From Trogon surrucura (lineage: Eukaryota; Chordata; Aves; Trogoniformes; Trogonidae): a stretch of DNA of 64,000 nt. This document shows, piece after piece, positions 36,360 to 50,289 of this stretch (position 1 is its first letter; each line of letters begins with the position of its first letter). Where the stretch lies: the NCBI GenBank assembly GCA_020746105.1, contig CM036639.1, positions 2,108,001 through 2,172,000 of the forward strand, written 5' to 3'. Below the pieces are notes generated by a model. The model was not told where the DNA came from and made no database searches. It was given only the letters and a program-made list of their open reading frames with translations. Both the position numbers and the translations under genes were made by a program.

Positions 36360-39300
36360 TACTGAAATCTACCAGACAAAACCAGAACTGGTCTTTAGCT
36401 TATCTTCTGATTGTGTTTTATCTTTGTATAATGTGATATTTGCTGATGAAGGTAGCTGAGTAAACATTATTTATGACCAGTGTTGTGTGAGAAAGAGCTT
36501 TCCAGTGTTAGCGGCGGGGCAGGGAATATAAGCGGAATGACAGTAGAAAAGGTCAGAGGATTGAAGAGTGTGGACACGGTAGAGTTTTTTTTTATCACAC
36601 TGGTTTTATAATGGCATATTTCTATTCTGGTATGTCTTCATCTGGTACAGCTGGCGCAAATCTCTTCCCTTCAGCGGAATTCTGATTATTTTCAATAACG
36701 GAGAAGAAAGTCCAGTTCCTACAGCGAACTCTTGCTACAACGGGAGCAAGAGAAGAATCAAGCCTCAAAAGGAATTCTGAAAGAGTGGTTTCTGCTCTAT
36801 GTGTCTCCGTGGGTTGATGTTGGGGCTCATAGAGCCAGAGTTTTCCTGCCTCTGCGTCATTATCTGCCCTGATGCTTCCGTACCCTATTTATTCCTGGTC
36901 AATAGGCAGAGCTCCTTCTAACGTAGATTTTTACTCCACCTGTATAGACTTCAGTGTAATGGAAAACAAAAACAGAACCCAAACCCAGCAGGACAACCGA
37001 CAATTGCAGAAGACATTGTCGTTTCTTAGCTGAAACGAAGGGATAAGATCCCTTGGGCTGGTTAAGTGCAGCAAAACCCAGGGAACAAAAAGCAGCATCA
37101 GTCAACATTAAAAACAAAGTCACGGGGAGCACTTTTGCTGTTTGGGTAGGATCTAATGCTCGCGAGGGGACAAGATCTCTTTGTCAGCGAGCTGCGGGTC
37201 TGCAATTCCTCAGCAGGACTGAGATGGCTCTGTTGCTTTGGATTTGGTTCCCCTGTTGCTTTTGATCTGGTTTCCCTTTAGGAAGGCGAGGGAGAGAAGG
37301 GCCAGGGTAGCTGGATCCGGGAGGGGTTGGAAGAGCTGATCCACCAGGGAGCATCTGCGGGCTGGAGGTCTGAAGGGTGCTGTTTTCAGATGCCAGCTAT
37401 TAGGCTTTGGGGTTGTTTCTACTGTAACTATAATTAGGAAGGGGGGGGTTCTTTGTTTATTTAGGCTGAGAGCTTTAAGATAAATGACAGCTCCGAAGAT
37501 GCTTTTCAGCACTTCATAAATCAACTGCCAGCTGGCCAGTTTCACCTCTGAAATGTCTCCTGCTTTTTTTCTTTCCTTTTTTCTTTTTTTTTTTCCCCCT
37601 CAACTTTGAAAAGATGGGATATTCGAAAAGAAATAATCTTCCAGAGAAATAACTGTGGTGAGGAATATGTGCATTTGGGGAGAGGGGAAATGACTTCATC
37701 CCCGAAAGGCTCGAGATGTTCAAAGTCCTAGCCCATTGCCTCATCGCAATTTCTGCGTTTGAAGCCAGTAGAAGGCATCTCCACTGAGAATTTGCAAAGG
37801 GCAGAGACACCGGGCAGACTGACTGACACATCCTCAGCTGCCATGACAGACATTTTTCTGATTTCATTTAATGCCCCTTTTCGCTGCCTCACTCAACACA
37901 TCCAGAGATTTACCCGTGTTCTTTCTCGTTAGCCCAGTTGCTTTGATTCCCGCACAGCTCGTGGGATTGTTTGTGCCAAGGACCCAGCATCCCCTTTCTC
38001 CAGAGTGAGGCAAGATTCCTGCCGAGAGGTTGTTGACAGCCGTGCAGTCTCTGTTTGCAGAAGTGAACAGCATTTGAACTCCAACACCAGGAACACTTGG
38101 AAAGCCTCTGGACTGCTTTCCAACCTCTCGCCACGCCTGGAATCACATCTTGGCTGTGTAGGAGGGTGGGGTACGGTGCAAAAACGTGACGGAGGCATTT
38201 GGGTTCTCACAAAAGTACTGGCAAAACCTGTGGCGGTTGAATTTTCGGATGCCAGATTGTAGGTCCGTGAAGAGAGTTGTCCTTTCACTCTGGAACCGAG
38301 TTACAAGCTAAACACTGTTCTTACAGCAGACGAAGACAACATTGTCAGCCTAATCCTGGACATCTGAGCACAATTACCTGCAACACGGATTCTACCCCAG
38401 TGGGCGACAGATACCCAGACAATCAGAGGGACACGACAGGAGGGGCTCTGGCCCTAGATATTGGAAGAGGTAAGAAGCCAAATTTGCCTACAACAGCCAC
38501 AAAAATCCACCCTGATGGAGTCCTACCTTCAATATCTCCTTCCACGAGTCCCCTCCTATGACCACCATAGCTCCAGACAGTGATGGCACATGGGCAGGTG
38601 GAAGTAAATGCCAAAAATGATGTAGCAATAAAGACTTGCCAGCCATCCAGTTAAACCAGGGTCTCCAGGACGGTCTGGGCAGCCAGTATACACGAGTACA
38701 TGCCGCAGGATCACGGAATGGCCCTCTGTGGGCAGCACATTACCAGTATAACCCCGCTGCCCTGATCCCCAAATACTCACTGGGGGCAGAATCTCTAAGA
38801 ACTGTGGGTAGGGGCCTGGATTAATCCAACAGACATTGGGACAGAGGCAAGGAAAAGGAACAACCAATCTGCCTGTGAAAATCTCTGCTAAAATACGCCC
38901 TAAAATTCCTCCCTAGATGGGTGGTAAACCAGCTACAGCTGTGGGGCATGTTCCTTCTCTTTCAAGCGTGTTTTTCTGGGCATCTGAACTTAGACATGAA
39001 TGGAGCAGCCAGGAGCTCTGGCTATAGACCAACGTAAATGCAACCGAGACAAAAGGAAGAAACAGAATGAGTAGGAAATCATGTGCAGGAGAGTCGGTAC
39101 ACGTGGCTTTTAGACAGAGCTTCAGAGGCACTAAAACTGCATGAATCTCAGGTGCATGTCACAACATTGCTGAGAAAATTGCACTTAAATTAACTAGATT
39201 CTGATCTCGTGTAAATTGGCCCAGATCCACTGACCTCTTGTAAACCACAGAGAATAATGGGGGAAAGTGTCTTTTCAAATAAGAAGTGGGAAGACCGAGA

Positions 39301-42300
39301 TGTTTAACAAAGGGTCCTAGAAAAGCTCCGAGCACCAGGCAGTCTCCACCTGGTTGCATTAAAGCAGTTTCTACATTTTTCAAAATCCGCCCGTGCTTTA
39401 ATCTCTGCTCCATTTCACATTTCCTTGTGATGTTGTCCAAAGAAATGCACTCATTGGCAATAAGCTTAACAGTCACCACAAAGCTTAGCAGGACCTTGAT
39501 GTGGCTTTTTAAAAACCCCAAACCCTTAACTGCTGAGGCTCACGAATTTTTTTTCTCCTCAGCAGATGTTACAGGGGGACTGAAGCTTGGCAAACATTTG
39601 CAGACATGGATAGTGTTCATACCGATGGCCTGATTCTCATTTACATTACTTTACAATTCTCTGGCTTGGAAAAAAAGTGCCTCTAAAGCGTGTGCGAAAG
39701 CAATTTATGGAACGGAACGTTAGCAGGAATGAAAATCAGATTGCCAGTCTCCCCAGGAAGATGAGTGTTATACATACAGTTAGCTTTCTTGATTGTAGCC
39801 CAAACCCCCTGATATTCACTTATCTGTATAAGTCTGTTATAAATGTCAAATTATTTCACTAATAGCCCTTGTGGCAGCCACAGACTCTCTCTCCAGATCC
39901 CCGATTATCCTGATTGTTAATGTGAGCTCTGATAGCATCTAGAAGCTGTTTCCCTGAGTCAGGACCTTATGTTCAAGCACAGAAGAGCAAGAAGACGTTT
40001 AGTTCAAAACTCTTCCTGTTTCACAGGGCAGTGCTACCTCGTCACCCAAAGACCGGGTTTGGGGTTTTCTTCTTCCCCTTTGATCTACGGTGAAACAGCA
40101 GCTGTGGCAGTAGCAGCTTCGAGCTCAGAGACTCACGAAGCAGGAGGTGGTGTTGCATATATGACTTTTTCAACCCCGTCTTGTCTTTTCTTTTGTAGAG
40201 GCAGTGATTTGGGAAGATTTTTTTTTACACATAACACTCTCAAACTCCTGTGGATTGATTTAAAAATGTCTTGAGGCATAACAGCTCGCTTTGCAGATGC
40301 TTAAACTTCCAACACAACATCCTTGCTTCCACAGTCAGATGTCCAGAAGTTCTACGGAGCCGTAAACCAGCATCTGTAAACTTGTTGGTTGATCTTAGAA
40401 TCAACCCACAGCTCCAGAAACTGGACTAATTTAGAACCTTGTGCATTTTAATACAGGCAGAGTGGGTGGAAGCAAACTCATCCCTAGTTTGTTCAGAAAA
40501 CATCATAGAGAACTAGTTCCACAGTTTCTAACTCTGGGAAGAGGAGGGTAAGAGGGGAATGTGTTTTTACAAGCTTTGAGGCATTTCCTCCTCTGGTGAT
40601 ACTGAAGCTGGACACGACATAAGTGGTGACAGTTTATCTGGAGATGCTGCTGTGTTCGTTAAGAGGGGCTGTTGCTGTTTATCTGCATCTTGTCTGCAAA
40701 ATCAGGTGTTCAGAAAACCGATTCTCAATGTTGTCAGCGTGCTGTAGCGTCAGTGTGGAAGGGGACAGATTTTCGGAGCCGTCCAGCCAAACTCTGAAGC
40801 TCGCCGTTTCTGGGAGATGCTGCTCCCTCCTTACAAAAGCTTTGGCAGTGTGAGGGAAACCATCCCGATTCTAAAAGAAAATCTCCATTTTCCACCCAAA
40901 AACTCCATATAGGAAAACTTAAAGCCTCATAGTAACTTTTAAAATTAGGCAGATCGGTACATCCACACCGGGAGCAATAGGAATAATAGTACAGGCGACT
41001 CATCCTGGATTTGGTAGATGTCTGCCTATGAGCTCATGGTTTATACTTTCTTTATAATAACTCGAGGGAAGTGGGGACTCCTAAGGTGCAGCTCGTCTCC
41101 CAAGCGAGAGTTTAGCAGAACCGTGCAGGCAAAGTGCCAGTTGCTCTCCACCAGCTATAAAAGGAGTCTGGATGGCTGGACTGGATGAAAACATACACAT
41201 TGTCAGTGTCTGAAGTTAGCAGAGATGAGTCCCTCTGGTGAAATCTGCTGCTCAATTTTGCTATTGCTGCTTGTTCTTGTGTAAAAGGCATCCAGCTATT
41301 ACTATGATAGGCAGCAATTTAAAATCCTAAACTAAGATGTGATCGCCCTGTTGCTTTTCTCTCTCTAGGTATGCCAAGGAAGAAATAAGCAGGCACTAAA
41401 GGCAGAGTAGCAGGTGGGCCAAACAGCCCAACAGCTAAATTATTATTATTATTATTTTAAAATCTTTTAAATTATGTTTTTGACTTGGAGAAATGAGCTC
41501 ACACTAAGAATAGGAAGGTTTAACCTCCACAAACCGCCACCACTCTGGCTGTCGGAATACTTCGTTCTTTGCCTGTAGCCACACGAGAACATCATGTAGC
41601 CCTCCAGTTGTGACTGGTTTCCAGTGGCTCTGGGATTTTCTCTGCAGCTGAACCTGCAGCAATCCCAGCCACTCCGGCCATCTCCAACCCTGGAACTGAC
41701 CACAACAATGACCTGTTCCTGAGAGCTCTCTGCTCTCCCCGCTTGTGTCTACAGCCAAGTCTTGGCAGGTCCTTGCTCACACCAGTAACTCTCTGTGATC
41801 CAACCCTTCTTCTTTCCAGCTCTCTTAACCCTGGTAAATCCTGCTCTGCCTCTTCATACAACTGAAGCCCGACAGACCGTGCCCAGCTGCTCAGTGCTTT
41901 GTGAAGTGACCCAGCAGCTGGTCGAAACCATAACCTTCATCTTTATAAACAAGACAAGCCTGCGTTTTGGGGATAGAAAGATGACCATGTTTGTCATCCT
42001 ACTGACACAGCTTCTTTTCTTCAATCTAAGCGAGCAGTCTGGGCTCGCTTTCCTGATTTGCCATTTTTCTGTCTGCGAAACGCCGCGGACTGACACGGCG
42101 TATTAGTTACTCAGAGATTTCAAAGCCTCGGCCAGCTTCTCAGCAGCCAAGAGCACTTGTTGAGAAAAGGGAAATCAATATGATGAGAGCAGCAGGCATG
42201 TGTGATTTAAAATAGACCATTTTAAAGTCACTGAGCCTAGCTCTCCGTTGCCTCGTCCTTTCCATGTGATCTGCATGTTCCGTGCTTTTGCAATGGTGAA

Positions 42301-45300
42301 TGAGGGTTGCACAGGTAAAATATCCCACGGAATAAATCTTCGGTTAAAATTGAGCTTTTCTGCCACTGTCCACTCTCTAGTTTTCTTATGACAGAGCACA
42401 GGAAAAAGAAAAAAAGAGCAAATATCTTGTCTGATGTACAGGATTTGCAATGTCATCGCACTGGAGGTGGATCAGACCATTGCTGCTTCTGATTTGAGAC
42501 TCTCTGCAGGAGACACAGCACCAGCTGCTGTACTACAAGGTACAAGAGACCTCTGAAAATGCAATTATCCAACCACCTACCCATAAGGAAACTTCCTTCC
42601 TGACACCCATTAGTTAAAAGGCTAGTTTATACCCTTCAGAGCGATGGTTTATAAACTGTACAAAACTCTGTGTCTGAACATTTCCTTCCTGTCTCCCTCC
42701 TTTTTCTGTATTATCAGACGCGGATGGTGTTTCTTACTTGGACTGCTTCTGACAGTGATCCCTTTCAATGCCCGTATGAAAAAGTCGACCCATATGCTTA
42801 CCCGTTTGTTTTCGAAACCCTAAAGCCCTGAAAAAGCAAAGGGCACCTTCTATTGGGGTTTAAATCAGCCTCAAGACACAATCTCCCAGTATTCTCTCTA
42901 GCCTTTTTTTCTGGGATGATAGGGAAAAAAAAAAAAAAAGAAAGAAAAAACCCCACAGAAATCTCCCCTCCTATTTAGTATCTATCGGTCCCTTGAACAC
43001 AAGAACCACTTGACCCTTTTGCATAAACTCCTGTTAGCCCCTGCCAGCTGGATCCCGTGTCCTGCAGCACTCTGTGCACCGGGGGGGATGGAGAAAAGCA
43101 CCGATCGTCTGCCGACTGCCGGGCAGCCGCTCACCCACCCGAGAGCAGAGCGTGCTTATCGGGATGCTGCACCTCCAGCCACCACCAGCACACTGACAGC
43201 AGCCCTGCCTGTGAAACGAGGCCAAGATAAATGATGTATTGCCCTCATCCCTAACAGCGTGGCCCAGACAGAAACCAGGTGGAGGGGAGGGAGCCAGCAC
43301 CTTCTGTAAACAATCCCCTGTCTCAGCTGAAACAGCTTTAGGCTGAGATGCTGGATTAAGAAAGTGATTCTTGCCCTGGACAGAAAGTTAAAGGGCAGGG
43401 GTGATAATGCACGGATGGCCAAAGGTGGTTGGGGGAGCTTAGCCATTACTCAACAGTGGTTCATGTGACCTGGCAGGAGAACATCTGATATCTAAACAGT
43501 CCCACTCATCCTGAAGCACTCAGAAACCTCTACACTAAATATTTGATGCCCTTGTTTGATAATGTTTATTTTGCTTTCTCCCCACCTGTGTGAGGCTAAT
43601 ATGCTGTGAGTGGGGAAAACACGGGGTAGCACATACCAGAGATAAAACACTAACGTGTGATCTTTTTTGAACAGAGATTTATGGGACATATTATGAAGCT
43701 GACTGGGTAAAAAAAAAAAAAAAAAAGTAGAGAATTTACTACAGGGACCAGTTCTGCATTGGTCTAAATGCCACCAAGCAGCACGTGATCTCCCAGATCT
43801 CCCCTTTGTAAGGAACTTGTGCAAATCACAACACACTCAGCTGGCTCACAATTTAGCACCAGGATTTTAATCAGTCTCATCTAGGTATCAGTTTCTCCAC
43901 TGCTGCATGGATGGAAGGTGAGGGGGAAAAGGTGAGTTTAAATCAGATCCTTTTCCCTGTATCTGAAACAGTTCTATACCCTCCCACCATTCCACTGTAA
44001 GTTAAACCAGTCACAATATGGTCATGGTTTCTGGGCTGTCCACTGAAGGCTGTGTTTTCTCCTTGTGTGAGTTCGTAGCTGATCAGGTGATGCCAACTTA
44101 CACCAAGAGTTGGGGCACCCCGCTTTTCGAGGGGGAGCCACTGCCCAGGTTGTAGCCAACTTCGTCTGAGCTGGTTGCCCACAAACTCTTTGTAGTCAGC
44201 AGAGATCTAGTCAATGGAGCGAAACCTAGAGGAAGATTTACCCGACCAGACCCAACCTTCTCTAGAAAGAGACAGATGGTGCCCTGAGCTCCATGCCCCC
44301 TACACACACGGTTCCAGCAGTTAGAAAGTGAAGCCGGCCCAGAGAGAGGTGATGTTGTTATAAACACCCAAATTTAATAGAGTGAGTCCTGCCCTTTCCT
44401 TCTGAGGCTGCTACAGACAGCGGTACGAAGGATACGTTTGCCACCAGGTTTGTAAGTTGATCGGTTCTCGATTCAGGAGTTAATCAACTCCTGGAAGCTT
44501 TGTTGCCCTCCCAGCTCTAAGACCAGTTTAAACACCCAGGCCTCCAGTCTCCCAAGGCGCTCCAAAAATCCCACAAGGCAAACCCAGCATTTAAACGAGA
44601 GGTACAGCTTTTGCCTTCCCCTACAAACCAAGCCCCTCCCCTCCCGTTTTTAATATCAAGGACAAAATGCTGCCTCATTTGAAAATATCCTTTGGCCTTT
44701 TCAGCTGTCATTTACTGATTTTGACAGGAAGTCTTGGCCTCTGGGCTGACGTGTTTCCTTTCCAGGCAGAAGGAACCATGGTCTTCTGAGAATTGAGATT
44801 GTCTAGTGGTTACTTCTGAGAACCAGAAATCTTGGGTTTCCTTGCATAGGTTGCCCTGTTAGCACTGGCCAGCAGTTCCACATCCTCAGATTCATGTTTA
44901 AAAGCTCTTTATTAAAAGAAGGAGTTGGCTATCGCTTTCTAACAAAAAGTAAATAGCAGAGGTGATCCCAGCACTGGTTCTATTGCTCTTGATCTGAGAT
45001 AAACCCTTTTTTTTTTATCTGCTGGGTTATTAGAAGCACACCTTTAGTTGTGAAAGTTCAGGTGAAACTGGGATAAAAGCTGGGAAGGATGGGGGCTATA
45101 AGTATGTTTAAAATGTTATCTGTTCTTTCTCAAACATGTCTTTCCAGCTCAGGTATTTACACGCTGATAACCTTTTGGTCCCAGTGGTGCTAGAGACTCT
45201 GTGCCTTGTATTTCAAAACTGATAAGAAACTGAAAGATGTGGAGCCTCCAAAAAACATTATGAAAAACAATCCTCCTCCTTTTCCCCAAGTTCCTTGAGT

Positions 45301-46300
45301 TACTGTGCTATTGAAACGCTGCGTTTCTGGAAATTATTTGCTGTCTGAAAGATTTTCACCCCAAGAATAGGAAGGAGATATAACTTTGAGGACTGATGGA
45401 GGAGACACAACTTCTTTTGTTATTCAAAGGTTTGGCCTTTGTTCTCCCTTTGATCTACCACTCTCATAGATTCCTTCCTATCAGCAGATCAAGGAGAATT
45501 TTTATCTTGCTGGGAGCCTTTGCGTGTGTGCTGTTACTTTTTATTAAAATTCTTTTTTCGGTACTATCAGGAGGAGTTTTGCAACCGTCTCGGTTTTTTT
45601 CTTGTAGGAACTGAACAGACGAAAAACCTCCATGTTTTTGATGTTTTAAATAAGCTCGTGAGTGAATGCCCTTGGAATGCTTCCCCCCACCCCTCTTTCA
45701 CGCAGTGATGTGGCCACACCACAGAAGAAGATGCAGACCAAACGCAGAAATCCGTCAGCATTGGACATATCTGAGAGCAGGGGAAGATCATGCTACTGCT
45801 TGACTTTCAGTGAACGGGTAGATCTTGAAAACAAACTTTTCTCTGATGTTACATAAAGTGAGTTCAGCCAATCTAAGGCCAAGCAGAAGTGCAGCTTTGC
45901 TGTAAACCAACAAACGAACAAGCAAGACCCGTTACAAAGGATAGAGTCTAGCACAGACTGGAGATCGAACGAACTGCTGGCACCAGCTTCCCGTTCCTCG
46001 AGATCAGGAAGGGAAGGAACCCTGGCAGGATGAAACTTCCCCTGCCCTCCCCTGCCTTGCAAACGAGCACAAGGGCTCATTCTCCCAGGCCCCCTCACTG
46101 TCACCTTTCAAAGCTCTCAATTTAGTGAGCAAGAACAAGGAAACGACAGGGGGATATGCAGCTCTGACGTTACTGGCAGAAACACCAACAGCTCAGGCTT
46201 GACGTTGTCGAGCTCTGATCACTGCGTTAAGTTTTTCTGTTCAAGGAGCTGATACAAGGCCAATTTTACGAACTGAACTTTAAGCTTGTACGGAGATCTT
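36360..46300. other. Intergenic DNA, no gene seen
   Basis: No frame with recognisable homology is present. Simple tracts occur at 41439-41457 (ATT repeat), 42922-42955 (A/GAAA) and 43709-43726 (poly-A). No transposon of recognised family and no RNA gene is seen. Confidence 0.55.
41439..41457. repeat. (ATT)n microsatellite
   Basis: Six consecutive ATT-type units, a short trinucleotide microsatellite. Confidence 0.85.
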
Positions 46301-47214
46301 CAGAAGGAACAAAATTTGAGCTGTTGAAATGATGCCGATGCTGACCCGAAATGCTCCGATCTTGCAGAGACAGAGCGCGAAAGCAACTCAGATCCTGAGC
46401 AGATACTTCTCGCGCAGCAAATGCATTTGTTTAGTGACATGTATCCTCTCCTTGTGCTTCCGCAAATGTTTCTCCTCACTGAGAGATGATGACCACCAAA
46501 GACAGTGAATACATTGTGCTTCATCTGGAATACAGTCCAGCACAGCAGGGTACGGAGGCCTTGGCACGGAGACAGTTAAGCAAGCCAGATGAGGTTCCAC
46601 TCATACCGTTCATAGCCAAGACTGTGCAATTGATTTATGTCCAGTGCTGATGATGACAGAAAAGTGCAGGCTAGTTAAAACAGGGCTCGCGGTGTATTTC
46701 ATGTGTGGCTAGACAAAGCTTAACACAGCAGGTCAAAGACATTGCAAAAATTCGGGTCCTTAATAAATACCCTCTCCTGCCTCTCACTGGAAGGCTGCAG
46801 AGGGTATCACCCTCACAAGCTTGGCACTGCCTGAAAGCCGCAGATTCCTGCCCTCGGGCTCAGCCCACGCTCCAGAGCATCAGCCAGCTGACCTCGAGCC
46901 ATTCTTCATCAGCTGCTCAAATGGACCTGGCCCAAACTGGCTGAGGCCACCCTTCCTGCAGGCAAAGCTTGCTGCACGATCCCTTCCTGCTCCAGCACGC
47001 TCACAGGCAGCTGGGAATCGCTCAGCTCGGATGTCGAGCCTTCAGGAGCAGTGAAACGGGCTCAGCTCGATGTGCCTGAGGAACAGCACTGCCCTCCGAG
47101 CTGCAGGAGGTACAGCAAAGGGCAGAAGCCGCTTGAGATGGCTCAGCCAGCTGCGGTACCTCGGATTTCTTTGACTGTAAGGTGCACGAAGCAGAAAGCA
47201 TCTCCCCTTCCCGG

Positions 47215-47312
47215 CACAGAATCACGGAATCACAGAATCACAGAATTATGGAGGCTGGAAAAACCCTCTGAGATCATCAAATCCAGCCTATGATCAAGTC
47301 CAGCCTACGAGT
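47215..47312 (-). mobile_element. CR1 LINE 3' end, 5'-truncated
   Basis: The plus strand starts with CAGAATCACGGAATCACAG and more AGAATCAC units. This is the reverse complement of the (ATTCTGTG)n octamer array that ends CR1. It continues with GGAGGCTGGAAAAACCCTCT and GAGATCATCAAATCCAGCC, matching the conserved CR1 tail (GGTTGGACTTGATGATCTTAGAGGTCTTTTCCAACC). Only about 100 bases remain. It is the clearest sauropsid-specific marker in the window. Confidence 0.9.
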
Positions 47313-47452
47313 CCCAGCAGAGCGAGAGCCTCACCCTCCTGGGAAACAGCATTTATAGTACAAAACCTTATCCCCATCTTTCCCTGCTTTCTTCCCCTTA
47401 TCATCCTGAGAGAAAACAAAGATTTTGTGCTTGGATTGTATCATTTCTGGGC

Positions 47453-47478
47453 TTTTTTTTTTTTTTTTTTTTTTTTTT
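47453..47478. repeat. Poly-T tract of 26 bases
   Basis: An uninterrupted run of 26 T. No retroelement body on the minus strand is recognised. Confidence 0.9.
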
Positions 47479-47639
47479 GATGGAGCAGCAGAAACAATAT
47501 TAAATGCACGAAGAATGCCTGCTGATTTTCATGGCACTATCAATTTCCTCTCCAGCGCGGAGGAGAGGCAGGGGATGGGTCAAGGGAAAAAAGATTTACT
47601 TTTCCTTGATACGTACAGCCTTGGCAACACAGTTGTGAG

Positions 47640-47880
47640 TGTACTGAATTTGTAATAAGCCGTTCAAAAAAAGCTCCCCTAGAAGATTTTGTAACTTTGC
47701 AGGCGACCGGCCTCTATAATCAAGTCTTACAACATAGCTCGCTACTTCATAAATTTGAAATAAATCATAAAAGGGGCGTATTAAAATAATTTGTATCAGT
47801 AGGGACTGATTTAAAGCCCAGCTCCTCATCCATCAATGAGATGCTTTAATTCGCTTGCGTATTCCTCCAAACTGCAGGAA
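47640..47880. promoter_or_regulatory. Candidate HOXB1 3' enhancer with a TGATGGATGA PBX/HOX site
   Basis: The 12-mer CTCATCCATCAA at 47825-47836 is identical to the proximal PBX/HOX repeat of the HOXB1 autoregulatory enhancer (57599-57610). The adjoining sequence is AT-rich, unique and full of homeodomain-type cores (GTATTAAAATAATTTG, CTTTAATTCG, AATCATAAAAGG). This suggests a conserved element about 8 kb 3' of HOXB1. Activity is inferred. Confidence 0.4.
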
Positions 47881-48981
47881 AAGCTTCGCCAAATCCATTA
47901 ATAATAAGGAGACGAGAGCCTTCACAGAGCAAATGGACAAAGGGAAAGCAGGGAATGATTCTCATAAACTTCTTTTTCCTTACAAGACCCCCTCCAAAAA
48001 TAATTATGGGAGATAAGTGCAGCCGCGGCTTTTGATCTTTTATTGAAGAATAATATAGGGCAATTTTTTAATGCACGAAAATAAATTTTTTTTGCCATTC
48101 AGCTCTGAGAGGATAATACATCAGAGGGAAGAGCAACTGGGAGAGAAAAACAAAATTTGGAGGGCAGTAAACCCATGCATTTCCCTGGGGGAAGTCTAGG
48201 GAGGAAATGATTGATCCGTTGGAAACTGCCAAAGAAATGGATATTGGTGATGCAAAGGGAGTGAGTTGCACTTTTTTTTCTCTTTTTTTTTTTTTTGGTT
48301 CAGTCGCTGCTGACTGGAGGCGAGAGGAGTGGGGCCAGACCCAAAAACTCAGCTTCCCCAGGCTCCTCTGCTGGGTGTTCTGCAAAGCACAACCAGGCTT
48401 CCAGGAGCTCCAGCCTGTCCTTCGGATGAGCTCCGCGGTCAGAAGTGCGATTATAAAGACATTTATTTGCACACCTTGTATCGAGAAGGCTCGGCGTTGC
48501 TTTTGAAACACGAGAGCCTTAAAAAGATCTCTGGCTGCTGGAAGGAGCTGTATTTTCTTCACTCCATCAATGGGTATTTAAATATGAACTATTTCTAATC
48601 CTTGTATCATTAGGGAAGCTTTTTTTTCTCGCATCTTTTTCTGTAAAGACGGAAGGGAGGCTCAATGTGGCCGTTTGACGCACTCGTCAGCAAAAAGGAT
48701 TCAAAGCGGGAACTGAATTTCAAGCGCTACTCCTTTCCGTGCCAACAATGCCAAGATTTCCAGGTGTGTCACATTCGGAGTAACTCACGCGGAGAAATAT
48801 TTTGTAGTAGGAACTAAAAAAAAAAACATTTCCTTCCTTTCTCCGAGACGTATTAATAATATAACCGAGGTCAAAAGCCATTTTTATTTATTTGACGGAA
48901 AATGTTCTCACCTAACTTAGAGAAACGCTTTGGGAAAGGCTTTTTGTTGGTGGTTTTGATCTTTTAGCTTGGCAAGAGCAA

Positions 48982-48996
48982 GGAACTCTTTGAACT
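48982..48996 (-). promoter_or_regulatory. DR3-type nuclear receptor motif
   Basis: The minus strand reads AGTTCA AAG AGTTCC, two half-sites three bases apart with one mismatch in the second. DR3 spacing is usual for VDR/RXR rather than RAR/RXR. It could also be a chance 9-bp tandem duplication (GAACTCTTT/GAACTCTTA). Confidence 0.25.
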
Positions 48997-49242
48997 CTTA
49001 GCAAAAGTTAGAGATACTTTGTTCTTAGACGAGAAACTTTTTCTGTCTTCTCACAGTGCCAGCTTCTCTGCTGGAAATAAGCGGTTGTTTTCTTTCTGTT
49101 CACGCTGTTTTCTTGCTGTCTTACCACGTGCAGCTTCGTGCCTTGCTGTCCCAAGCAAAAAGAAATTGTGAAGACGCAGACAAAAACACTGGGGACTCCA
49201 AGGACCCGCTGCTGAGCTGGGAGAGGCAAACGCAAAGAAAAT

Positions 49243-49259
49243 GGTTCAAGCAGAGTTGA
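49243..49259 (+). promoter_or_regulatory. Imperfect DR5 motif
   Basis: GGTTCA AGCAG AGTTGA has the correct DR5 spacing, but the second half-site carries C to G at the important fifth position. It is a much weaker candidate than the perfect DR5 at 50777-50793. Confidence 0.25.
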
Positions 49260-50289
49260 TGTCTGAAGGAAGAAATTAGATAAAGGCAGATTGAGGTAAG
49301 ATTCCATAAAGTAATGTTTCCCTGAGCTAACTCCAGGGTTAATCTTGTGAGATTCTGCACCCTCCTTTCCTTTTTTTTTTTTTCCGAGACCAAAGCACTT
49401 GTGTTTTGTCATCTCACCAGGTTGTTTAATCATCAGGGACTGCGATAACTTTCACAATTTTATAGCTGTTAACAAATCCCTTAAATCTCATTGGATTAGG
49501 TTTACAGCCACTAAAAAGGAGCTCCCTTTCCTCGTGTCTGATTTGAAGAGATACCTCATGCACCTTTTTTTGACAATCCTTTGGGAAGGGGCTGTAGACT
49601 CGCAACGTAGACCTCGCATTCCCCTTGTTCTCAGAGATGCTCTGCCAAGGTATTACAGGGGTACAGATGTTCCTCAAGCAGAAGGTCTCGCTGTGGGCTC
49701 TGGGGACAAACCCTGCCCTCCCAGGGACCCTTCAGCTCTCAGGTAGCAACGCCCAGAATCTGACCCCAAACTCTCAGAAACTCACGCAGGCTTTTTGCCA
49801 AGACCCCAGACAAAGAGTGGATGCCCAAAAGAAAAGTCTTCCCACAGAGAAAAGTCTCTTTACCACAGAGCCAGTACCCTAAATAGGGACAAATTCTGCT
49901 CCCACTGTATCCCTGAGATAATTTATGTCTCTGGGACCATCCCCAGCCAACCCTTGTTCCCTCAAACACCTCACGGGGTCGGCCACGGGGCTGCCCTAAG
50001 TATCGACCCAGTTGTTATTTCCTTTGGAGCCGCTTTGGATTTACCTTGTGCCTCTGTCTTCTTTCTTTTTAATAGGAACACGGACAGGTTTTGCCGTAAG
50101 CCCCTTTGCAATATTTCTGCTTTGCATCAAATTTTGATTTGCTCTGCAGATGAAACGCTTTTGGGAGAGTCTTTTGTCATTGTTTCTGAGGTGGATTTCA
50201 GCTTGCTGTTACCTAAAGCCATCTCCCCCGCCGTGCCTTCAGGCAGAAACCAATCTGCCTTAATTTCACTCGGTTTAGGTATTAATCCC

